64,000 nucleotides of DNA from Topomyia yanbarensis (Eukaryota; Arthropoda; Insecta; Diptera; Culicidae), in assembly GCF_030247195.1 (NCBI RefSeq), contig NC_080672.1, positions 12,152,001 to 12,216,000 of the forward strand, given 5' to 3'. Shown here piece by piece: positions 55,682 to 64,000 of the stretch. Below the pieces are notes generated by a model. That model had not been told where the DNA came from. It made no database searches and saw only the letters and a program-made list of their open reading frames with translations. A program made the translations under genes and the position numbers. The stretch's first letter is position 1. Each line of letters opens with the position of its first letter.

Positions 55682-58029
55682 TTGGAAATTTTTCACCTTT
55701 ATACATTCATTGCAGAATTTAATAAAGTTCCAGTTCTACTACAAAAAGGATATGAACACTTCAAGCATATTTTGAAAAAGGTTCTTACTTGCAGTCTTGC
55801 AACAGGATATATTCCATTAGCGTGGCGGGAAATAACTGTCAAATTCATTCCCAAAGGTGGCCGCGTCACTTATGAGGAGGCAAAGAGCTTTAGACCGATC
55901 AGTCTGACCTCCTTTCTTCTCAAATCAGTGGAACGTTTAATCGACCACTACATTCGGGATGGTAGCTTGGGCGAGCACCCGCTGCATGCAATGCAACATG
56001 CATATCAGCGGGGGAAGTCTACTACCACCCTGTTACACAATGTTGTCTACAACATTGAAAAAGCTTTTTCACAAAAGCAATCAAGTTTAGGAGTTTTTCT
56101 CGATATTGAAGGTGCTTTTGACAACGTGTCTTTCAAATCCATTTTGGAAGCAGCACGAGATCATGGAGTACCTTCATTTATCACGAACTGGATACACGCA
56201 ATGCTTAGCAACCGACATCTGTGCTCATCGTTAAGACAAGTAGAGATGAGGAAACTGAGTGTCTGCGGATGTCCTCAAGGTGGTGTGCTTTCACCACTTC
56301 TATGGAACCTTGTCGCCGATAGCTTGTTGAGAAAACTAAATGAGCTTGGGTTTCCGACGTATGGTTTCGCCGATGATTATCATATAATGATCACCGGTAT
56401 TTGCATTAACACACTTTTTGATTTGATGCAACAAGCCTTATATGTTGTTGAGCGGTGGTGTCTTCATGTTGGACTATCAGTTAATCCAAATAAAACCTCA
56501 ATGGTGCTATTCACGCAACGAAGGATTACAACCGGAGCTCGTCCATTGCAGTTTTTTGACTCTGAAATTATTGTCGAAGACCAAGTTAAGTACGTTGGGG
56601 TAATTCTCGACTCAAAACTTAATTGGACAGCTCACATCGATTTCAGGATCAAGAAAGCTTGCATGGCCTTTGGCCAATGTAGACGGGCTTTCGGCAAATC
56701 TTGGGGACTTAAACCCAAGTACATTCAGTGGATCTACACAACAATTGTTAGACCAATACTGGCATACGGGTGCCTTGTTTGGTGGCAGAAGGGAGAAGTC
56801 ATGACAATCCAATCAAAGTTAAACCATCTTCAGAGGATGGTCTTGATGGCGATGACTGGTGCGTTCTCGACAACACCTACTGCTGCTCTCGAGGCACTCT
56901 TGAACATAAAACCACTACATGTGTTTCTGAAACAAGAAGCACTTTCTTGTGCATACCGTCTTAAGGTTACTGGGCTCTGGAACAGTAACCCAATAGATCG
57001 TGTAACTAGCAACACAAGACTGTGGCCCCAAATGGTTACTTGGGATGAATATACACTTGCTCCCAGTGACCTTACACTCACATGTAGTTTTCCTTCTAAA
57101 ACTTTCAATGTGAGAATACCTCTTCGTGAGGAATGGCTGTCTGGCTGGATGGAGCGACAACTTGAAGAATACGTAGTTTGTTATACAGACGGTTCTTTGT
57201 TGGAGGGCCGAGCCGGTGCTGGTGTCTATTGTCATGAAATGAGATTAAACCAATCTCATTCGCTTGGTAGATACTGTACCGTATTCCAAGCAGAAATCTT
57301 TGCGATTCTGTGTGGCGTACAATCCGCACTTCAACAGGGAATTTGCGGTAAAAGAATCTATTTTTGCTCTGACAGTCAGGTTGCCCTGAAAGCACTTAGT
57401 TCGGCAGATACGAGATCGAAATTAGTAATCGCATGTCGAACTCAAATCGAAGAACTTAGCATTTCAAATGCTATCTACCTTCTATGGGTACCCGGTCATT
57501 CCGGTATTACTGGAAATATGAATGGGCGGACGAATTGGCTAGAGCTGGCGCTGCGACTGATTTCGTTGGTCCAGAACCAGTTCTACCACTGTCAATAAGT
57601 TGGATAAAGCACAAGATTCGCTCTTGGGCTGCATTCGAACATGCCAACCATTGGCGTAGCTTGCAAACTTGCGTTCAAACAAAGGCTTTTCTGCCGGATG
57701 TGAGTCCGAAAATGTCAAGAAATTTGTTGCATTTTTCCAAGCACAACTGCAGTATTCTGGTCAGGGCACTGACTGGACATTGCAAACTCAATTATCACAT
57801 GGCTACTATTCAGCGCGCTGAGTATTATTCATGTGATCTTTGTGAATCCGATTACGGAACATCATATCATTTGATATGCAATTGCCCTGTATTAATGCAA
57901 TTGCGCATCCGGATTTTTGGTTCTCCATACATAGATGAACCTATGTACAGAGAGCTGAAATTTAAGGATATGCTTTTGTTCCTAACCCAGGGTGGTAATA
58001 AGCTAGTTTTTTTAGCCGTATTTGAATGA
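55682..58029 (+). pseudogene. LOA/I-like LINE: reverse transcriptase and RNase H, one frameshift
   Basis: The first frame (to 57598) contains the reverse transcriptase: FRPISLTSFLLKSVERLID, VFLDIEGAFDNV, GCPQGGVLSPLLWN and YGFADDYHIM near residue 228. RNase H follows with YTDGS near 502, FQAEIFAI and SDSQVALKAL. Near 57517 two extra bases shift the frame just before the last catalytic Asp. The other frame continues EWADELARAGAAT to 58029, with a C-terminal Cys/His motif (SCDLCESDYGTSYHLICNC). The endonuclease is lost to 5' truncation at about 55727. The first 15 codons of the open frame are Repeat A sequence, not LINE. RNase H places it in the I/LOA group. Confidence 0.85.
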
Positions 58030-58366
58030 CAATATCTCTTCGGGGGTGTTGTCGTTCTGTTATCTCAATATCGCCTCGGGAGTGTTGATATATCCGCTCA
58101 CTGTTTGAGTAGAGGTTCTAAATCCCTCCGGGGGTTGGAAGTTTTATTCCTGCTGTTGTAGCACCTGCAGATCGTTCAGCATCACTCCGGGGGTGCAGAA
58201 TGCTCTGTTTTAATTGTTCTGTGTCGTTGTTTACCTTACTCCTAACCTTACCACTTCCCCAATCCTTCCCATCAGGAAAATGATGAAAAGACGATTCTTG
58301 GCAAGGCATAAATCTCCGATCAACATGGGGAACGTGCCATTTGAGCCAGACGCTACTGATTCCCGA
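55727..58366 (+). mobile_element. 5'-truncated LOA/I-like LINE insertion
   Basis: The left boundary is where Repeat A sequence (AATTTAATAAA) stops. The right boundary is where TTCCGCCGGGGCTTCC, also present at 55575, reappears. The 3' UTR (58030-58360) carries four spaced copies of ATC.CTCCGGGGGTG. There is no poly-A tail. Confidence 0.7.
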
Positions 58367-58415
58367 TTCCGCCGGGGCTTCCAGAACCGATGATGGTGGC
58401 CAATGGGGCCAAAAA

Positions 58416-60455
58416 ATTAAAGGGTTGTGTACAGGACACGACCACGGTGACATTAAAAATATAGCTTTTTTATCTATCACACATATCGACACACGTTCTT
58501 GTTCACTCGCCTGTTTTCATATGTTACAATTTGCTATATACCCTCCCCATTAAAACATAATTTATTGAAGGTCTTTTAACGGTAATCTATTAATTAATCA
58601 AGTATCTCACTAGGTGATTGGCATTATTTGGCTGATCCATCTAGTAAAAATAGGCTGGTCTGTCCAGAAAATATATTCAAAAGAAAAATTCCATATTGAG
58701 AGCTGTGATGAGGAAACCCACGCCCGCCAACGGAAATATACAGATTCTCCCTAAAATATGCAATTTCATTTTCCATTTAAATTTTCAATAATGTACTAAT
58801 GAACTTAAGTAAACAATCTTAAGTGTAAGTATTTCTTGATCGATTAGTGGTGGAAAAATGAAATTATTTGATAAATTACATTGTTATGCAACGTGCGCAC
58901 TACCAGTTAAAACGGATTTTTATGCTATCTTGGTGACATTTTTCTTGTTGCTAATTATTAAAACGTGTTATAACTCTGTAGTGTAAACCTTGTATTATTA
59001 AACCAATTCTGCAGCGTTTTATGTTATATAGGTGTTTTATGTGGTAATAGGACTGACATAATTATATCTTCAGTACAGCGGTTTGTTTCATAATTTAAAA
59101 CAGATTTATTTTAAAATTTAAATTAGTATACCCAACCGTTCTATTTGTTGTATACCTTAAAACGCAATTAGAACTGTGTTTTAAATACATAGGGTAGGAC
59201 AGATATTCTGACTGGTTAAACTGGGAAAACAATTTTAAGTCCAGTAACGCTTAAGACATGGCTTGAATTTGAATCGAAAAAGAACGCCCGCTTAAACTGC
59301 TGCTGGGACGGCAAGTTCTGTTTTAAAATTTTCCGTTGTGTGCAGTACGAAACAAAAGTGTTTGAAATTAGAAAACTGGGAATGTGATTGTTTCCGATGC
59401 AATTACACTCAGATTTTTCACGCAGGGGATACAGGCCGTGTAAATGAAAACCGCGTAAATTAAAAAAAAACGCGTTAATGAAAACCGCGTAAATTTCAAA
59501 ATCCGCGTAAAAAACCTGAGTGTACTCTCCTATATAAAATACTACGCTGCTGAACAGTGCAATAACTACAGAAGCACGTTGTCAGATGCCTTACTGATAA
59601 AAAACATATAACCGAAATATGAAACATGAAAACCAATAGGCTCTTTACCCTACGCAGCTACAAAGCGCCGTAAACATGGACACACAACGCACACGCATGC
59701 ATAAAAATAAATATATTTTTTTTTCAAACGCAACACTTAAGCAGGACACACCGTATTGAATGAAATCCAAACCACCCCGCCCACCCACTTTGCAAATCAT
59801 TCTGTGACACCGTGGTGGTACCCGAAAAATCCGCACACGGCCACCGCTGCCGAAAATGCATAGCGTCTACCGCTTATTGTAGTGCCCAGACGCTGCAGCC
59901 ATGATCTTACCCGTTCGACATAAGAACAAAAACTGATTCAAACGGGTACGCGTCACCTCTATTTATAAACTAACCGTATATGGTTTAGTCACTTAGGTGC
60001 GAGTGTGTGCAAATGCGAACGTTACCGAAAATCGATAGCGCTTATTGCATCGCCCGGAGACGACGTTGCTCGTGTGGGATAAGAGCAACAACTGATTTAA
60101 ACGGACATGCGTTGCTTCTATTTATGACTTTTCGTGTTTCATTGAGAAACTAAGCTGCCCTCTTTTGACGGCTGTGTCTGAGAAATCTGCCTCACGAATG
60201 GTATTTTTCCCGTTTTTTGTGAACTTTTTAATTTTACCAATTTCCAAAAGTCTACTTTTATTGGGGAGATATTAAATTATTACCAATATTTAAGTTAGGT
60301 GTCTCTGAATCGGTTGGTGTATGAATGATTAAAATCCATCTAGTAATATCGGAGTTATAAGCGTGCAAACCTTACATAGTTTCGTTACATGGGAGATAGT
60401 TTAGATTTTAGAATGACACCTAGCCCCAGATAGTGGAGTAAGACATTTTTAATGT
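58416..60455. mobile_element. About 2-kb insertion of unknown type in the Repeat A copy
   Basis: The Repeat A sequence breaks after CCAAAAA (58409-58415) and resumes with CAAAAGACTTTG (60456). The boundaries are clear from comparison with 55617-55640. The ends (ATTAAAG and TTTTTAATGTC) are weakly inverted. The interior is A/T-rich with no gene recognised. It includes a 121-bp MITE and a diverged direct duplication (59855-59970 and 60030-60130). Confidence 0.5.
59404..59524. mobile_element. 121-bp MITE (TACACTCAG termini)
   Basis: TACACTCAGATTTTTCACGC at the left is inverted at the right (GCGTAAAAAACCTGAGTGTA). The centre carries repeats of CCGCGTAAAT. No certain target duplication was found. 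Confidence 0.65.
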
Positions 60456-60790
60456 CAAAAGACTTTGAATGGATGTTAGTGACCTAATACTACAAATCGA
60501 AGCAGTTGTGGTCATATTTTGGAAAATTTTTCACCTTTATACATTCATTGCAGAATTTAATAAAATTGTCAAAATCGGTTCAGCCAGCTCTGAGAAAAAT
60601 GAGTGACATTTTTGGTCACATACACACACACAGACGCACATACACACACATACATACATACACACATACATACATTTAGACATTTGCCGAACTCGACGAA
60701 CTGAATCGAATGGTATATGCCACTCGGCCCTCCGGGCCTCCGTTAAAAAGTCGGTTTTCAGAGCAATTGCAATACCTTTCTATTGAGAAA

Positions 60791-61440
60791 GGCAAAAATT
60801 TTACCTTTTTACATTCATCGCAGAATTCGTTAGAATCGAGATTTGCTGCGTAATCGTACGTTTCACCCTGTAATTCAGGAACCAGAACTCGGATCCACAC
60901 AAAATTCAACAGCAGCTGATGGACCTTCCATTTAAAATCAAGTTTGTCAAAATCGGTTCAGAAAATTCCGAGAAACCGATGTGGACAAATCAACAAATTT
61001 TGTTTTGTAACCATACTCTTCAACTCGTAATCCGGAACAAGATGTCGGTTGAAAATGAAATTCAATAGCAACCTATGAGAATAGTATACCCTTCATTTGA
61101 ACCTTAGTTTCTAAAAATCGGTTCAACCATCTCCGAGAAACCGATGTGGACATTTTGTTAACAAATCCGCACATACACACACATACATACATACATACAT
61201 ACATACATACATACATACATACATACATACATACATACATACATACATACATACATACATACATACATACATACATACATGCACACATACATACGCACAT
61301 ACAAACACACATACATACACACAGATATTTTGCGATCTCGGCGAACTGAGTCGAATGTTATATGAGACTCGGCCCTCCGGGCTTCGGTTAGGAAGTCGGT
61401 TTTTGGAGCAATTGCATAACCTTTCTATATGAGAAAGGCA
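60791..61440 (+). repeat. Repeat A copy 4 with expanded CATA microsatellite
   Basis: Two modules are followed by a CATA tract (about 61175-61320), the conserved 3' block (GCGATCTCGGCGAACTGAG) and the hairpin CCTTTCTATATGAGAAAGG. It directly follows copy 3 in the same orientation. The segment 61441-61706 contains a G-rich purine stretch (61510-61700) with no gene supported. Confidence 0.75.
61180..61282. repeat. (CATA)n tetranucleotide tract, about 25 perfect units
   Basis: A perfect CATA/ATAC run within Repeat A. It is open on both strands (His-Thr-Tyr-Ile on plus, Met-Tyr-Val-Cys on minus), which explains the long open frames here. They are not genes. Confidence 0.95.
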
Positions 61441-61706
61441 AAAGAATAGTATTTAATTAACTTAATCAGCATGAGTTCAATGTTATCTTCATGTAATTAT
61501 ATTTTGAAATGTTGGTGGAATGGGTTTGAAAGTGGAGGGAATGGGGGGGTTAGTAGAGTGAGAGTGGAGGATGCGTCAGAAATCCTTCATCTTATTTCGG
61601 TATACGGGGTGGATGAAGGAAATGCGGGCGTGAGGGTGGTCCAAGGGGAGGGGAGTGATGAAGGAGGGAGGTGTAAGGGCAAGGCGGGGGTAGGAGGGGC
61701 GGCGAC

Positions 61707-62625
61707 GTAATACTCAACTGCATATTTTGCCTTCCATTTGAGACTTGGTTTGAGAAAATCGGTTCAGTCATCACCGAAGAACCGATGTGACTTTAATTGT
61801 GGAATATGCCCGGAATTCCGGACTTCCGGAATCGTCGATAGTGGACAATATATTCAAAGAATGTTTGATTGGCAATCAGTGATCTAGATCTGCGATTAGA
61901 AGTAATTTGGTGACCATTTCAATAGCCTCTGAGGTATTACGATTGTACCGATTTATATGGGAAATTCCAGTGTATCCTTACTAACACCCCTGTAACTCCG
62001 GAAGCAAGAGTCAGAACAGAATGAAATTCAGCAGCAGTCAATGGCATTACTGTATCTTTCATTTGAAATCAAGTTTGTAAAAATCGGTAGAGAATTCGTT
62101 GGGGAATGGGTGTGATATTAGCTTAGGAACTTGGCGGGTTCCCCGGGGGCGTCATGAACCGTCATAGGTGGCCAATGTGGTCAAAGCTGCTTTGATTGAT
62201 CATTAGTGATCCAGACCCGCAAACTAGAGTAATGTTACATCAATTTTAATATGTTTTACATCATTTGAACATCATGGTGGTACCAGTTTATATGGGAATT
62301 TGCTGTGTGACCGCACTCTTCAACCCGTAACTCAGGAACCGGAAGTCTGATCAACTAAAAATTCAATAGCAGCTTATGGGAGCGTTATACCTTTCAGATG
62401 AAACTAAGTTTGCGAAAATCGGTTCAGTCATCTCTGAGAAAATTGTGTGAGTTTAAATGACACACACACACACATACACACACACACACATACATACACA
62501 CACAGACATTTGCCGATCTCGACGAACTGAATCGAATGGTGTATGACACTCGGCCCTCCGGGCCTCGGTTAAAAAGTCGATTTTTACAGTGATTGCATAG
62601 CCTTTCTTTATATGAGAAAGGCAAA
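61707..62625 (+). repeat. Repeat A copy 5, the least interrupted reference copy
   Basis: This aligns over its length to copy 1 and lacks both the 131-bp MITE and the LINE. It ends with the CA/CATA tract (62460-62510), ATTTGCCGATCTCGACGAAC, and the hairpin GCCTTTCT-TTATATG-AGAAAGGC. Its extreme 5' end (TTTTAATCCACCTAG) is missing. Confidence 0.8.
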
Positions 62626-63730
62626 ACTCCCTCAACTCGACCACAATGATTTTGCATTTCTTCACAACCACCTTCGAATGGTATCTTATCTCTCTTGGCG
62701 CTACTCGTTCCTATGTATCTGCTAGCTGGTGCTGAACGTTCCTCGGTGGCGGTATTTCTCCCGATATCGGTGCACATTTAGTTGTTAGCCATTTCGACGG
62801 AGAGCAATTGGTGGTGAAGCTTCTCTAGATAAAGATATCCACAATGATGTGGTCTACTCATGACTGTTTCGTATATTGAAACTCGTCGAAACGAGAACCT
62901 TCTCAGAAAAGCCGACCAACTTGACATACATCGCTTTCCAGCCATCCTCGCAAAGTTTCTTCCTTGGTTTCTTCAATCACTTGTTTCTAGAGCGACTGAA
63001 CTCAAATGACATATTAGGTGTCCAAACGGTTTGCAGTAGATTTTTTCCAATGCACTAGATGTATGTTTTTCTAAGTATAAAGTATCGCCAAAGTTCCCAT
63101 GAAAAAATTGGAATGAACATGTGGTGTGCTTGAAATAAGCTTGTTTTGTTTACTGACTAGCGTTGCAAGTGCAAGTCATATTAATATTTAAAGTTCTAGA
63201 TCAATCAATCGCAGAACTTCGAAAATACCAAAAACGCATGTTAATAGAATTTGAGGTATTGTAAAGAATATTACGTTACGGTGATGGTGAAAGGTATTTT
63301 GATGAACAGGTTGGGTTTGAGGTTTTGAATTGTCTTCTCTAGAAGGTAAATGTGTGTTTTAGTGACAATATGAGCTGAAAAACAAACAAAAATCTTTCAA
63401 AACGAATCCATTCCAGGGCAGCCACGTGTTTCTTCTCTTACAACATTGTGGAATGGCACAGGTAGATAAATACTAAAACTACGTAAATGTGTGTGCCTTA
63501 GATTGATCACTGAACTAATACTTTTTTTCCCGCCATGTAATATCGATGATAATACTCACTCATAAAATTTCATACGAGATGATCGTTCCATCATAACTCA
63601 TCGGTGTACTGTGAAGAATATGCGAAAAGCTATGCTTTTTTTTGGGGCGTTACTCAAACGAGATGCTTTGATTTGATTGCAATATTGAGCTGAGTCGGAT
63701 GTATTTTAATTAATAAATTTCATCTCACAG

Positions 63731-63894
63731 ACGCCCAGAAACCGGTTGGCACTAACTACAGTCGGGTCATTCCAACGAAGGAAATCAATCCGGCCGAAAG
63801 GGACGAGTTCTGGCGCAAAGAGGAAGAGGAAGAGAAACACCGGCTGCAGTTGGAGTACGAGCGTAAGCTGAACGAAACGGTGCAATTGGAAGAG
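63731..63894 (+). CDS. Drebrin-like actin-binding protein, exon 3
   Basis: The acceptor CATCTCACAG at 63730 supplies AC, which completes GAC (Asp) with the G left by exon 2. The frame then runs AQKPVGTNYSRVIPTKEINP followed by a strongly charged Glu/Arg/Lys segment (EFWRKEEEEEKHRL). In drebrin-like proteins the same order is seen: an S-R-V-x-P-x-x-E-I-N-P linker leading into a charged helix. The phase match and family order establish that this is the continuation of the gene at 32345. The donor is GAG/GTATTT at 63895, phase 0. Confidence 0.9.
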
Positions 63895-63956
63895 GTATTT
63901 TCTTGTTTGTTGACTAAACTGACAGTGGTTGAATTTAAGATGTGATTTTTTTCTAG

Positions 63957-64000
63957 GAACGACGTCGCCGCGAGGAACGTGAATTTGAGAAACGAGAAGC
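63957..64000 (+). CDS. Drebrin-like actin-binding protein, exon 4 (cut by window edge)
   Basis: The acceptor TTTTTTTCTAG ends at 63956 and the exon opens in phase 0 with ERRRREEREFEKREA, continuing the charged coiled-coil region. The C-terminal SH3 domain expected for the family would lie beyond the window. Confidence 0.85.

Larger units (their letters stand above)
54661..60790 (+). repeat. Repeat A copy 3, split by a LINE and a second insertion
   Basis: This starts with TTTTAATCCACCTAG at 54674 followed by GTGCCTTTCTCAAT and runs through several modules. It is interrupted at 55727 by a LINE and at 58416 by a further insertion, then resumes at 60456 and ends with the hairpin CCTTTCTATTGAGAAAGG. 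A CA/CATA tract lies at 60617-60675. Confidence 0.7.
32870..63730 (+). other. Giant intron 2 of the drebrin-like gene (30,861 bp)
   Basis: The intron is defined by the donor GTGAGT at 32870 and the acceptor CAG at 63730, with matching codon phase. It contains nearly all the transposons from 34.6 to 62.6 kb. The first part (32870-34320) has no element that I recognise. The last part (62626-63730) is also plain, A/T-rich intron sequence. Confidence 0.85.

Noticed and set aside
61073..61349. Open frames of Met-Tyr-Val-Cys and His-Thr-Tyr-Ile repeats
   Set aside because: These come from the CATA tetranucleotide tract of Repeat A and do not represent proteins.

Overview
The window is arthropod nuclear DNA and almost certainly comes from a mosquito, most likely a culicine such as Aedes. 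The reasons are intron-rich host genes with insect-type proteins, a very high load of non-LTR retrotransposons, hAT, mariner and pogo elements, and a tRNA-derived SINE. That genus assignment is an inference from repeat style, not from a database match.

Host genes. Two can be read with splice sites in phase. On the minus strand at 11751-12866 are the last three coding exons of a VGLL4/Tgi-type transcriptional cofactor with two Tondu (Scalloped/TEAD-binding) motifs. On the plus strand, starting at 32345, is a drebrin-like actin-binding protein (Abp1/DBNL). Its exons 1 and 2 (32345-32869) carry the ADF-H domain. Its next two exons (63731-63894 and 63957 to the window edge) carry the charged helical region. 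A single intron of 30,861 bp lies between exons 2 and 3.

Everything else is mobile DNA in layers. (1) 1-4060: a SINE and two elements with long inverted termini. (2) 4060-8937: a copy of an abundant modular repeat, called 'Repeat A' here, with an R1-type LINE inserted in its CA microsatellite. (3) 13.9-27.9 kb: fragments of Repeat A interrupted by two hAT-type elements with perfect 8-bp target duplications, plus a decayed RNase H-bearing LINE. (4) 28.4-30.4 kb: a decayed pogo-type transposon. (5) 34.6-50.1 kb, inside the drebrin-like intron: a deep nest. A hAT copy holds a foldback element, which itself holds a hAT, a 936-bp TA-flanked MITE and a small MITE. The same hAT copy also holds an RTE-like fragment split by another hAT. 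That inner hAT holds a split R2/Dong-like reverse transcriptase, then a LINE, then a second foldback element. (6) 50.1-51.2 kb: a truncated mariner-type transposase. (7) 53.7 kb: a 96-bp hAT MITE. (8) 54.7-62.6 kb: three more Repeat A copies, one split by a LOA/I-like LINE with RNase H.

No CRISPR array, operon, rRNA or phage-type system is present, and no recognisable novel host pathway. The most notable content is the readable stratigraphy of the transposon nest, several structurally complete elements defined by their termini and target duplications, and the modular Repeat A family that repeatedly serves as a landing site. All transposon genes seen are broken or truncated.
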